Below are positions 22,855-33,929 of a DNA stretch of 64,000 nt, in pieces; the stretch's first letter is position 1, and each line of letters opens with the position of its first letter. Origin of the DNA: Galdieria yellowstonensis. Lineage: Eukaryota > Rhodophyta > Bangiophyceae > Galdieriales > Galdieriaceae. Position numbers and translations under genes: made by a program. A model generated the notes under the pieces. The model was not told where the DNA came from and searched no databases. It was given only the letters and a program-made list of their open reading frames with translations. Location: positions 1 to 64,000 of the forward strand of contig JANCYU010000057.1 in NCBI GenBank assembly GCA_026122205.1, read 5' to 3'.

Positions 22855-23451
22855 ATGGACAGTCGACGTTCCTTGTCTTCTTCTGCAAGTACTTTGAAGA
22901 ACCAAAAAAAGCAAGTTGGAATAATGTCTCGTCTTCAGTTGTGGTGGATAAAAATAAGAAGAATAGATATGGAATACTTTTCTTGGGTATTCATGTCTCT
23001 ATTTTCTGTTGCTGCCGTCTTGTTGCTCATCTATTTGGCTTCTACTGTAAAGGACGAACCTCAAATAAGAATGAAAAATGATAGCAAAGTGCAAGTATTA
23101 GACTTTGATAGTTATTCTTCAGTTGTGTATTCTCCAGATAAGGATGTGGTATTATTTATATTTACTACTTGGTGTGGACACTGTCTAGACTATATTCCTG
23201 AATATATGCAACTTGCAGAGAAACTAGCGCATGTACAAGACTTGACTTTTGCAGCAATACAACCACGTGATATGCCACCTATAGCTAGAAGTTTAGATGT
23301 TCGTTCTTTTCCAGTATTTTATTTGTTTTTACGCGGACAAAAAGACAAGCCTATTCGATGGTTGGCGGAAGATCGAAAGCATCTTGAAGCGTGGATCGCA
23401 CAATATCGAGAAAAGAATGCACAAGGCATCGATTCCTCGTATTCAAAATAG
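22855..23451 (+). CDS. Membrane-anchored thioredoxin/PDI-like protein
   Basis: Single exon, 198 aa. A basic N-terminus (to residue ~40) is followed by one membrane segment (FSWVFMSLFSVAAVLLLIYL) and then a thioredoxin fold. VVLFIFTTWCGHCLDYIPEY carries a PDI-type CGHC active site, and SFPVFYLFLRG carries the cis-Pro SFPV motif. This would be a type II or signal-anchored disulfide oxidoreductase of the secretory pathway or another organelle lumen. No KDEL-like end is present. The next gene's possible first ATG (23417) lies inside this coding sequence in another frame. Confidence 0.8.
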   Translation: MDSRRSLSSSASTLKNQKKQVGIMSRLQLWWIKIRRIDMEYFSWVFMSLFSVAAVLLLIYLASTVKDEPQIRMKNDSKVQVLDFDSYSSVVYSPDKDVVLFIFTTWCGHCLDYIPEYMQLAEKLAHVQDLTFAAIQPRDMPPIARSLDVRSFPVFYLFLRGQKDKPIRWLAEDRKHLEAWIAQYREKNAQGIDSSYSK

Positions 23452-25982
23452 TCAAGTTTATGTATATCAGAATAAACAACCTTATGGATATATTGTAGCT
23501 CAGACAATGTATGTGGTATCGGATATCCACAACGAAGATATCCAACAAGCTATAGAACAAGATATGCGATACAAGGAGCAAGGAAAGAGGGAATCCTTTC
23601 AAGAGTGGTTGAAAAGAGATGAGATAAGAAAGAATAATATGGATTTCCATCTACGTATATATTGTAACCAAATGATATATGGAACTCGAGAGGGAATAGT
23701 GCAAGCCAAAGGTGGTGTATTGGTGGAAGACGGCAACACAAAGATAGCAAGTCAGGCACTGGCGATGGATTTGAACAGCGGCAAAACAGAGTTGAGTGGA
23801 AATACCAAAGTGAATTGGCCAAGAGGAAATATAAACGCCAAAAGGTAATCATCCGCAGTATTATTTGTGTATATAGACAAGACACTCAAAGACTCTAGTT
23901 GTACTTATGAGTTGGAAGATGGCAGTTTGAATTGTCATGGTACGAACGGTATGATTTCCATCCATTCCAGTCCACCGAAACAACAAATAATAAATAACAA
24001 CCACAACAAATGGAGGATATATCCACAACATGATATGGAGTCGGAGAATATTTTCGAACGACTAAGTTACACTTGTATGCAACACAAGGATCAACTTGGT
24101 CAAGTACAAACCAAGAGTGTTATTGTGATGAATAGCGATCAATTGTTGTTACATTTATCTTCCAAAGAAGGAATGAATGATGACTGGATGGCAAAGAATG
24201 CCAAAGTATATTCTCCCGTCATTTCATCTTTGGAGAAGCATATTCCAACACTTCCCTTTTCTATCAAAGCCAACAAGATTGTCTATGAAGGAAATGACTT
24301 GCAATTGAGTGGTGCAAAACTTTGTTTGGGTGAGAAACTGGTCGTTCCTTATCTCACAAAACATGTTTGTTTGAATGGATTGCCTTTTGGTAATTTTCAA
24401 ATTGGATATCAATTGTTGGATATGGATGGTTGGTATATTACGGTAAGTAGTCCTCCTAGTCTTTTTAAGAATATTTTGTGGAATGTTTGGTTATCTACTT
24501 GTGCTCTTTCTTTTGTAGAAACCTTTGATGAAGCCATTGTGGTTTGCCAATCATCAAGCACATCTTCATGTAGCTACACTTGTTCGGTTATCTCCACAAC
24601 GAAAGAAACTTGAAGATCGATTTGCTTTGGCTTGTTCTTTGTTTTGGAACGATAAGAACAAGACAACTCGTTTATGGACAGATGTTGTTGTTGTGGAGTC
24701 TCCATTCGGTTCCTCTTGCAAACTATCCCAACTTCTTGATGGAAAGAATATACAAAATACTTCGAGATTGTGGGCGATGACTACATCTTCTGCTTTATCC
24801 TCACTTCCAAGTTATTCAAGAAATAGTCGCTCAGAATATTCAACTGATCATTCTCTCGTCAATCACAAGGATTGGAGAAACTGTTGTAGAGCACATTTTC
24901 TATTGGAAAAGGATTGCAAGAAATACGATGGAAAATGGAATATCTATGCCAACTGGAGGACCAAAGTATTCCATCCAGCTACAGCACATGTAGAAACAAC
25001 AACAACTGTTATAGAATCCATGGAAGAAAGCAAAGTTTCCGAATGGAGAGAGATTTCTCATTGTTTAGGAATGAGTTTTTGTAAGAATCCTTCAGAGAGT
25101 CATATGGGAAATAGTCATTGTAAGAGACAGTGGGAAGTTGGCATAGAGTCGTTGAAAGCGGATAGAATACAACAAGTGGTAAGTAAGAATACTTGTCGTT
25201 GTTGTTGTGAGACATTTCTCGATGATGTGCTCATAAGAATGTGAGGAATATCCTTATGGATTTGGAGTGGAAGATGAACGCCAAGAAACAGTTCAACGTG
25301 CTTTTGCTACTTGTGAAATGGAATATAGTCATTTCTTATGGAAAGAGAAGAACAACAGCAATTCATCGACGAGTCAGGATAAACGACAGTATCATTTATC
25401 CAATTTTATAGCAATGACGGGACATGTGATTGCTCGAGCGGTAAGAAAAAGTGTCTTGTCTACCTATCTATCTATTGATTGTGAGGATTCCAATGTCTTT
25501 GTTAGGAAAAATGGAAATCAAAGCCTTGGACAGCACGTGCTACTTGTAGTATTGGATTGCAAGGTCAAAAAGGAAAACTTCGTAGAAAATGGTTTGATTT
25601 TAGTGGATTCTCTTTTCAAGTCTCACAAACTGTGGGTGCACTTTCCACCTTTCTATTTGAAAGGGAAGAACAAAGAACGGTTGGTGTATTATTTATATAT
25701 GTGATGTGTTGATATATGGAAAATAAGGCTTTGAATGGCGGTTTGGTTCAACATTTATATGGCAACTGTAGAATAGGATTGGAAAGGAGATGGACTTGTG
25801 TTTGTTGGCAAGTAAGTATGGAATATCATTCTTGTAGGATGAGAAAAGAATAATCTTTTCTCTGTGCCTAGCCAATGGAAACCAAACTATCTTTGCAATG
25901 GCTTGGAGATAGTTATACTATTGCAACTAGTTATTGGATGGAACGAGGAACTGCGAAATTATCTTGTCGATGGTTATGGTAA
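23417..25982 (+). CDS. LptD/OstA-like outer-membrane assembly protein
   Basis: Seven exons join in phase: 23417-23844, 23899-24442, 24519-25178, 25246-25440, 25506-25685, 25728-25811 and 25872-25982, giving about 733 aa. A second possible start is 23507. The N-terminal part has an OstA/LptA-like stretch: IYCNQMIYGTREGIVQAKGG, then LVEDGNTKIASQALAMDLNS with GKTELSGNTKV, the alternating beta pattern of the LPS-transport jellyroll. A later part (KIVYEGNDLQLSGAKLCLGE) is similar. The rest is rich in alternating aromatic strands, as in a beta-barrel. Photosynthetic eukaryotes have LptD-related envelope proteins (TGD4, LPTD1), so a chloroplast outer-envelope lipid-transfer role is plausible. The fifth intron (25686-25727) is only 42 nt. 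Family placement is by pattern, not alignment. Confidence 0.6.
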
Positions 25983-26083
25983 TCCTAATAACCACTGTTG
26001 CAGAAACTTGCACTAAAATTACTTTTACATTCAACAACAACATGGAGATATATATATCAGATAGAGAAACTATCGGGAATTAT

Positions 26084-27372
26084 TTATGCCAAGTAATTAC
26101 CAAGTCCATTGTTCACCAAAGTACCACGAACATGTTCAATTCCTTCCACATAAATGTCACGATAAAGTTCTTCCACCGGCGGAAGAGGAGCTTGTTTCGC
26201 TTTTTCCGTCATTTCATCCACTTGTTGTCGAATTTCCTTTTCAATCGACTTCAACTCCTTTTCTGTAGCCCAACCTTGTTCCAATATTCTGGATTTTACC
26301 AACTCGATAGGATCTGCACGTTTTCTCATTTCCGTAATCTCTTCTCTCGAACGATATGACAACCCAGGATCCGACATAGAATGGCCATGATAGCTACAAT
26401 ATATCATTAATAAGAATCCATCCAATACCTCACAACAACTTACCGATAAGTAACACTTTCCACTACAAAAGGTCCCTTTCCAGAACGAGCATAATTAACT
26501 GCGAGCTTCATTCCTTCTCGAACAGACAATACATCCATTCCATCTACTCGAATCCCAGGAATGACATCTCCACGAGTATAAAAGTTGGTATTTGCTGAAG
26601 CTCTATCGGTGCTCGTTCCCATTCCATACTTGTTATTTTCACATACATAAACACAAGGCAACTTCCATAAAGCTGCCATATTCATAGCCTCTGCTACTTG
26701 TCCTTGGTTCGCAGCACCATCTCCATACATAGTAACGGAAATATTGCCAGTATTTAGATATTGTTCTGCAAAAGCCAAGCCTGTTCCCAACGGAACTTGA
26801 GCTCCAACTATTCCATTTCCTCCAAAGTATTTATTCTCCGCTTTATACAAATGCATAGAACCTCCCTTTCCTTTGGAACAGCCCGTATATCTTCCCAACA
26901 ACTCGGACAATACCGTAAAGGGAGTATCTCCTCGTCCCAACTGCTGACAATGGTTGCGATAAGCAGTAATAAGAGCATCCTTCCAAGTAATCGCTGATTC
27001 AATGCCTACAGCTGTTGCTTCTTGACCATCGTACAAATGACAAAAACCTCGAACCAACTGTGCTTTATACATTAAATCAGCACTGATCTCAGACCTCCTC
27101 ATAACTGTCATCGTGCGATGATATGCCAGTAACTGTTCTTTCGTAGCATAAGCTACGGGTTCTGGAGCTTCGATGAGGTGAGTGGCAAAAGGTTTCAATG
27201 AAAACTTGACAGCATCTTTGGGTATTTCCTGGGGATGTAAGGAGGAACCCCCACTAGAAACTTGAGGCGCTTCTGAAGCAGAAGTAGGTTGATCGCTTTT
27301 CACTGCTTGCGATAATCCACGCTTGAAAGAAACTGTTGTAGTACGAACTAGTCGATATGAGGTGGAAACCAT
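26084..27372 (-). CDS. PDHA1: Pyruvate dehydrogenase E1 component subunit alpha, mitochondrial
   Basis: Two exons: 27372-26444 and 26393-26084 (50-nt intron), 412 aa. The start MVSTSYRLVRTTTVSFKRGL is a presequence. YKAQLVRGFCHLYDGQEATA, GKGGSMHLYKAENKYFGGNG and the thiamine-diphosphate motif GDGAANQGQVAEAMNMA...ENNKYGMGT are all present. The intron falls just before YHGHSMSDPG, which holds the family's regulatory phosphoserine sites. The subunit pairs with E1 beta to decarboxylate pyruvate in the matrix. Plastid E1 alpha would be encoded elsewhere (often in red algal plastids). The stop is 101 bp from the convergent LptD-like gene. Confidence 0.95.
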
Positions 27373-27509
27373 CCAAGGATACACAACAAGGAATGACGCG
27401 GTGGTTCCAGAAGATAGCTAAATCACCAAAGAGAGCGATAGGAGACAGACACAGTGGAATATCAAAGAAGATGTAAGAGAGAAAAATAAAATTGGAGAGA
27501 AAAATAACA

Positions 27510-29513
27510 ATGGAGAGAAAAATAAAATTGCATGTAAAAAGGGGAAAGACAGAAACAACAGGTGGAAGAGGTCCAAAGTTGTTGTTTGGTGAACATATGT
27601 TGTCGTGGTGGTTTCGTTGGATTCCACGTTGGATTCCATGGACGAGTGTGTTGTTTCTTTTCTCTATTTTTTATTATTGTTATTACTCATCATATACAAC
27701 AATTCCTACCAAGACAAGACACACTCTTCAAGTCATTCCACAAACCAATCATACCGTTTTACCTTTGATATATCAGTCTTCAAAACCATGGAATCCTACA
27801 ACAGGCCAAGGGTTTCCATATCAACGTCAACTTGTCAAATATTCTTTTTTGTATCGATTGTTGAATTTTCTTCCAAAGGGTTCCTTCTTATCTAGGTGGT
27901 ATTCTTTTGTTCATCAAGTAGCAAGATACGAGTCGATCGATTTGAAAGGTGGAATCGTTTCCGTTGGTGAATATTATATACAAATAGAGATTGGCGGCAC
28001 ACCGTTTCGAGTACAGGTAGATACTGGGTCGTCTACTTTAGCAGTTCCAATGGAAGGATGTAGTTCTTGTCGCAAGAGTAGTTTCAAATATTCTTCCAAC
28101 TTTACAAGGAGTAGTATCATTTCCTGTAGTGATCGAAAACGATGCACTCGAAATGTATGTAAAGTTTTGGGTTGTTCGCATTGTTCTTCTTCGGGAGCTT
28201 GTTGTGCAGATAGAATGCCTGAGGCTTGTGGTTTCTTTTTACGTTATGGAGATGGTTCGGGTGCGGAAGGAGCTCTCGTACGCGATATTGTAAAGGTTGG
28301 CAATACAACGGTCGATGCAATTTTTGGTGGAATTCTCCATGATACTACCGATTTTGAACGATCTTCTGTAGATGGCATCTTAGGTTTAGGCTATCCCGCA
28401 TTAGGTTGTACACCTTCTTGTATAGATCCTTTGATCGACTCGATGTATCAACAGTCCAAAATTGAACGAGACATGTTTTCTATTTGTCTAAGTACTCGTG
28501 GAGGTCATTTAGTTTTAGGTGGATACGATTCGAGTATGGCTGCATCGGAAATAACTTTTGTTCCTATGACGTTATCCAGTCCACCTACTTTTTATGCAGT
28601 TTCCTTGGGAGGTTCTATTGGAGTGGATAATGAAGAGCTGAAATTGGATGGCTTTGACAAAGGAGTTGTGGATTCCGGAAGCACTTTATTTGTTGTATCG
28701 GACCAAGCTTTCCTTCAATTGAAGAGTTATTTCCAAAGTCATTATTGTCAAGTTCCTGGTTTATGTGATGCTCAGCATTCTTGGTTTGATAGCGCTGCTT
28801 GTGCTGCTTTAAGGGAATCGGATTTGGAACAGTTACCGACGCTTACTTTACATATCGCAAATATGTTGGACTTGATTCTAACTCCTCATGATTATATGTT
28901 GCGAGTACAACAAAATGGCTACACTTTTTATTGCCTAGGTATTCAGTCATTGCCTAGTACGGGTTCATTTGTGATCCTTGGAAATACTGTGATGACCAAG
29001 TAAGTATATTCTTATATTTGCCTTGAGAAGAACGACCAGTTGTTTTAGATATTTAACTATTTTCGATCGACAAGAGAAAAGAATAGGGTTTGCCCTTGCA
29101 GGTGATTGTCATGTGGTTGGTTGTGAACGTTATACAAGTTGTGAATCGTGTTCTTTGGATTCCAGTTGTGTTTTTCATATTCCATCGGGCACTTGTCAAC
29201 CGAAAGAAGATTTTCATAGTTTGTTGGGAATTTATCCAAGTTGTGGCGGTCGTTTTTGTTTTTGTAAAGTAGGTCGTTTTCTTTTTCTTCTTTTGCATGG
29301 AATGTATTATTTATGTATGTATATATATATTCATTCTAGTTGATTGCGTTCATTCCTCCTCGAATGTGGACGTTGTTGGTTGTGTTGTCTATTATCCTTG
29401 TTCTTAGTGTACCTTTGGTTGTCCTACAATATTTTATAAGGAGGCGATGGTGGATAGATCAAGTATCCGAGTCAGATGCTTTATATCGTCCAAATATGGA
29501 AACTTATTTATAA
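27510..29513 (+). CDS. Membrane-anchored pepsin-like aspartic protease
   Basis: Three exons: 27510-28999, 29049-29268 and 29340-29513. An N-terminal membrane segment (WTSVLFLFSIFYYCYYSS) precedes the protease. Catalytic VDTGSS lies near 28017 and VDSGST near 28668, with flap-like YGDGSGAEGALVRD between them. A Cys-rich insert (CSSCRKSS...CSHCSSSGACC) sits after the first Asp. After the fold comes a second Cys-rich block (CERYTSCESCSLDSSCVF), PSI-like, then a C-terminal membrane helix (WTLLVVLSIILVLSVPLVVL) and a short basic tail. This suggests a secretory/endomembrane enzyme anchored at the C-terminus, perhaps with a cleaved leader. A downstream ATG at 27597 is an alternative start. Confidence 0.88.
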
Positions 29514-29578
29514 TAAAATGCAGAATATATTTATTTTCCCAATGTACTACAACTCACCCAAGTTCCTATGCTTTTTCT

Positions 29579-30191
29579 TTATCGAATATTCCAAGGAATT
29601 CCTTGTCGCTTCCATTCATTCAATCCACCACGAACCACAGACACATGAGAGTAACCAGCTTGTAACAGTTGTTGTGCGGCATTGGAAGAACGAATACCTT
29701 TTTGACAAATCAGAACAAGATGTGCATCTAAAGGAAACAATTTTTTAACACTCGCAATCCATTCCGCACTATCGGATAAAGGAATAGAAATAGAACCGTC
29801 GATGTGCGTACCTACATAGAACCATCAATATGATATTCTCAGGTGGAAAGGAATAGATTTGGGAAAACGCACTTGCATATTCTTCTTTGGTTCTTACATC
29901 TATCAAAGGAACTGAATAATGTCCATGTACTCTTTCATATGCTTCCTTGGGAGAAATAGACTTCAACGTTGTCGTATCTCCAGTGGCAACGTTGTTGTTT
30001 GGAACGAGAGACAAAAGTAAGGCTATGCCAGTATATTTGATCCATTTTCTTCTTGACATAGAGGAAGCAGATAACATGGATATTCTATTATTGCATATAT
30101 ATTTGCAGAAATTACTCCGAAAGTTGAATAATTGGTTGTGTTTTGGTTGTCTGACTAGTTGATCCCAAGAATGAACCGAGATCAGAAACAT
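29579..30191 (-). CDS. Rhodanese-domain protein, probably plastid-targeted
   Basis: Two exons: 30191-29873 and 29811-29579, about 183 aa. The first ATG is at 30191. The N-terminus is basic and Ser/Asn-rich, then a hydrophobic stretch follows (WIKYTGIALLLSLVP), suggesting a bipartite organelle/thylakoid leader. The rhodanese fold follows: VPLIDVRTKEEYA, across the intron HIDGSISIPLS, and the active-site loop LICQKGIRSSNAA with the catalytic Cys. WKRQGIPW closes the domain. It probably transfers sulfur or binds an anion; the substrate is unknown. The stop is 65 bp from the convergent protease gene. Confidence 0.8.
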
Positions 30192-30342
30192 GTTTTGTGT
30201 AAGCAAAAAATGGGAAAAGTATAGATCGTTGAAACGACACAAGATGTTTTATCTACATTTGGAAATCCAAAAGTTATCCATACAAGTATATATATATATA
30301 TATAGGATAGGGAAATATCGATAGATATATTGAGATATAAAT

Positions 30343-32145
30343 ATGTCTATTCCCTATCGGATGTGGATCGATTGTTCGGCTATGAGGAGATTAAGGTGCT
30401 CCTCTCTCTTTGTATTCTCATCTCCTCTTTCACGAGTTTCTAGTACTGCATTCAAGAAACCTCGTTGGATAAAGTTGCCAAGAAATAAGAATGGTATCCA
30501 CTGTTTTCCTATCCAAAGTACCCGTTCATCTCTTCACAGACCTCTTCTCATAGAGGTTTCCTGCAAGCTACATTCGGTTGTGGGTACAACAGTGGCTTTT
30601 CTACTTTGTATATCTTGTGCTTGGTCTTTTACCAGCGATCAATCTCTGGTATTGGAAGCTTGGAGATATGTCGATAAATATTACGTCGATCAAAGTATTC
30701 ATCCTTCGTGGTTGCAACTACGACAAAAGATTATTCGTCAAGTCAACCACCAAAATAGCCACGCTTTGATAAGAGAGATGCTATCCAAATTGGATGATCC
30801 TTATACCAGACTATTGGAACCAGAAGAATATCAATCGTTGAAAGCAACGGTAACTCGTGTGTGCTTTATATTCTTTTTGTTCTTTTTATTTATTTCTTTC
30901 GATGGTTGTATGTATTCGTAGGCAACTGGACAATTGGTGGGAATTGGTATTCAAATGGCTCCAAAAATAGAAAATAACAAAGTGTTGGTTACTTTTGTTT
31001 ATCCTCAGTCTCCAGCTGCTATAGCTGATATTCGTAAAGGCGATGCTATCGTTGCTATCGATCACGTTCCTGTTGCTCAAGCAAGTATTTTCATAGAGGA
31101 TAATCACGGAGCTATCATCTTATGAGGAATTATATAGGAAAAGAGTGTGGAAAAGGTAGCTATGCATATTCGTGGAGAAAAGAATACCAACGTGCATATC
31201 ACATTGGAAAGGAATGGCAAATGGCTAGAAAAGGATATCCAACGCCAAGATTATGTGTTGAAGACGGTGGAAGACCAAATATTGGATGGAAATGTAAGTT
31301 CTGTGGTTGCATCATCGACGACTCAACAATCGTTATGGCTAGATTGGCTATTTAAGAATACGCAGCTTTGACTGGAATACGGTGGATGAAGTAAGACAAG
31401 TTTTGAGCCATTGGAAACAACAACATGTCGATTGTTGTATATTGGATTTGAGAGACAATGCTGGTGGATATTTTCCTGCTGGTGTAGGAGTTGCCAGTTT
31501 GTTTCTTCCCAGCAACAAGGTGGTTGTATATACTGTCGATCATCGTGGAATAGAAGAAACTTATTATGCTACTCCATCGGGTGGTATTTTTACCGATGGC
31601 TGTGTAATGATCCTTGTCAATGAGGTATTGTGGAAGATTTCATGAAGAGGAAAATAACTTGCAATATATAGCATACAGCTAGTGCGAGTGAGTTGGTAAC
31701 CGCTGCATTACATGAACAACGAGGTGCCTTGATACTTGGGAAGAAAACTTTTGGAAAAGGCAAGTGGAAGAATAGCTTGAATTTTGTGGTAGAATAAATC
31801 GTTTGTGTTGTATGGGGACATTATTTAGGAGTTGTACAACGAGTGTTTCCATTGTCAGATGGAAGTGGTAAGTCATATTTATTTTACATATATACACACA
31901 TAAGTGTATATGTACATATGTCAATCTTACATGGAATATACTGATGAATTTTGTTAGGTATTGCGGTAACCATGATGAAATATCTGACACCTAGCCATAT
32001 GGATATACATAAAAAGGGAATTGAAGTGGATAAAAATGCAAGTTGTACAGTGAATGATTCCCTTCAGTGTACACCTTTTATATCCAACCAAGATTGGTGT
32101 TTTTCGACTTGTACAATGGACGACAAGAGCGCATCCAGAGAATAG
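30343..32145 (+). CDS. ctpA: Carboxyl-terminal processing protease CtpA (S41), plastid type
   Basis: Seven exons: 30343-30849, 30922-31080, 31138-31293, 31343-31624, 31672-31759, 31829-31867 and 31958-32145, giving 472 aa. Introns two and five are GC-AG (gcaagt). A long basic N-terminus and a hydrophobic stretch (TVAFLLCISCAWSF) fit a plastid and thylakoid-lumen leader. LDDPYTRLLEPEEYQ precedes a PDZ domain (QLVGIGIQMA...DIRKGDAIVAIDHVPV). The catalytic part has ILDLRDNAGGYF, TASASEL (nucleophile Ser) and LGKKTFGKG (general-base Lys). In plastids CtpA trims the C-terminus of precursor D1 of photosystem II. The final exon adds a Cys-containing tail not typical of the family. Confidence 0.93.
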
Positions 32146-32213
32146 AAGAAATGGACAGCCAAACTTGTTGTGGATTGCGCGGGCTCCCACCGGAACGAGA
32201 GATTATCGTTTGT

Positions 32214-32233
32214 GGTGTGTGTGTGTGTGTGTG
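32214..32233. repeat. GT dinucleotide microsatellite
   Basis: About ten GT units run just upstream of a small open reading frame. Read directly from the sequence. Confidence 0.85.
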
Positions 32234-32244
32234 GGAAGAGAGAG

Positions 32245-32445
32245 ATGGATACCGGAAACCCTTATACTTCTGTAGGCGTAAGGAGTACAACCCGAGCAAA
32301 AACCAGCGAATCAAAGAAAAAATGGAAAAAGATTCTGCCTTATATCGGAGGTGTAGTTATTCTAGGATTGGTGGTTGGTTTGGCCAAAGCAAAGCACGAC
32401 GAAGATACGGGTGACAAGAAGAAGACGGCAGTAGCAAAAAAATAA
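32245..32445 (+). CDS. Small single-pass membrane protein, unknown
   Basis: 66 aa from the ATG at 32245. A Lys/Ser-rich N-terminus (RTTRAKTSESKKKWKK) is followed by one membrane helix (ILPYIGGVVILGLVVGLAKA) and a charged Lys/Asp tail ending in AVAKK. I do not recognise a family. It sits 99 bp after ctpA on the same strand. The frame is open further upstream through the GT microsatellite, but that part has no other ATG after 32170 that looks coding. Codon-like composition and a clean membrane helix support a real gene, though short. Confidence 0.5.
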   Translation: MDTGNPYTSVGVRSTTRAKTSESKKKWKKILPYIGGVVILGLVVGLAKAKHDEDTGDKKKTAVAKK

Positions 32446-32826
32446 ACGAAGCGAGACATTGAAACGCTGTCGAATGGTTATGAAAGGGTGATACCGTGCT
32501 GTTGGTTCTTATTGGGTAGTTTGTTTTTTCGTATGGATAAAAAAAAAGGATAGACTTGTGTCTGTGTTTCTATTTGCCAAAAGAAAAATGCTTTTCTTTA
32601 TGCAACGGTCGTGTATTGGGAAGAAAAATGCGCCCACATGAATAAATAAAAATGTTTGGTGGGATACAGAGAGAGACATAAAAGTATTCGGGTCGACCAA
32701 TTCGTATTTCCATCGATGAAAATACAAACCTTGAAATACATATCATAGAATATTGAAAATAGAGCGGTGAGTGTGTTTGTGTGCGGATGTGATCGTCCAT
32801 CGTAGCACTTGGCGACCGAGGTGAGG
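32446..32826. other. Intergenic spacer
   Basis: About 380 bp with an A8 run and no coding frame that I can support. It should hold the 3' end of the small membrane protein gene and the promoter of the MYB-like gene. Confidence 0.5.
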
Positions 32827-33899
32827 ATGGACAATCATCCCAACGATAATCTCCACACTTGTTCGGATACCCAATGGTCATCCAAAGAAGACTACTATTC
32901 CAATACAACGAGTTGTCCAGAGAAACAAAGGAAAAAAGTAATATACAATCGATCTCGTATCGTTCATGTGGATGAAATGATTCGAGCAATATTGCCGAAA
33001 TTGGATACCGTTCAACAAGCAAGCGTTCAACATTATTATGACGCATGGAAAAGGAAACAATTGAAAACTCATCATTTACTCGTTCATTTGCGTAATATCG
33101 TATCGTTGGATCTCTTACACAGTGAAGTAGAGCGCATACGTCAAGACAAGTGGAAAAAAAGCAGACGACAATCCACGAGACGCAATAATCGACTATTTAC
33201 AGTAGCAACCAACAACTATAACAACACTACAACACCAGAAAATGAGGAAACAAAAACCAACAACAACTCTGGTCCTTGCAATCCTCCTACCGAAGAACAT
33301 GCAGCAGTATCAGGTAAGTTTTATGAAAACATTCTTCAAGCATGTCTATTCAATTCGACTTGCCAGTCAAACGTTCTTGGACCAAAGAAGAACATTTTCT
33401 ATTTCTTCAAGGATTGGAAGAATTTGGCAAAGGACAATGGCAATCCATAGCAAACAAAATAGGAACGAAAACAGCTTCTCAAGTACGAAGTCATTGTAAG
33501 AAATACTTGATGAGACAACAAAAAGATGAACAAAGCAAGAAGATGAAAACGATTCATGATATGACTTTGGAGTCTCCTGAAATGCAACAATTGGCTAAGA
33601 AACAACAACAACAACAAACCAAGAAAGAAAATAACTTGGTGATAACGAACAACCACAAGGAATCCTTTTGGCCTCCTTTCGAACAGATAGTGATTGATAG
33701 GAAAGATGGAGACAATCATCCCAAGACATATCCCAACATCGATTCAACTCGTGTAGATATTATCGATCAAAAACATGGTGAACAAACAAAGATTCCTTAC
33801 TTTATACGTGAAAGAAGAATTAGGAATTTGGAACGTTGTCTCTTACAAACCAAACAATCGATTCATTGGATGTTGTCTCAACTTGGCAACAACTGTTGA
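32827..33899 (+). CDS. Single-repeat MYB/SANT protein
   Basis: Two exons: 32827-33313 and 33367-33899 (53-nt intron). The second exon opens with VKRSWTKEEHFLFLQGLEEF then GKGQWQSIANKIGTKTASQV and RSHCKKYLMRQ, a single MYB/SANT repeat with spaced Trp residues and a VRSHCKKY end similar to the plant SHAQKY class. The N-terminal exon is Asn/Thr-rich with a basic patch (KWKKSRRQSTRRNNR). After the MYB repeat the protein is Gln/Lys-rich. It is probably a nuclear DNA-binding protein; targets are unknown. The stop is 30 bp before the next start. Confidence 0.8.
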
Positions 33900-33929
33900 T
33901 GAGAGAGTCGACTGGTTTGGAGTGTGGAA

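Noticed and set aside
23845..23876. A 32-nt intron in the LptD-like gene
   Set aside because: It would put the next exon into a frame with a nearby stop; the 54-nt choice 23845-23898 keeps the frame.
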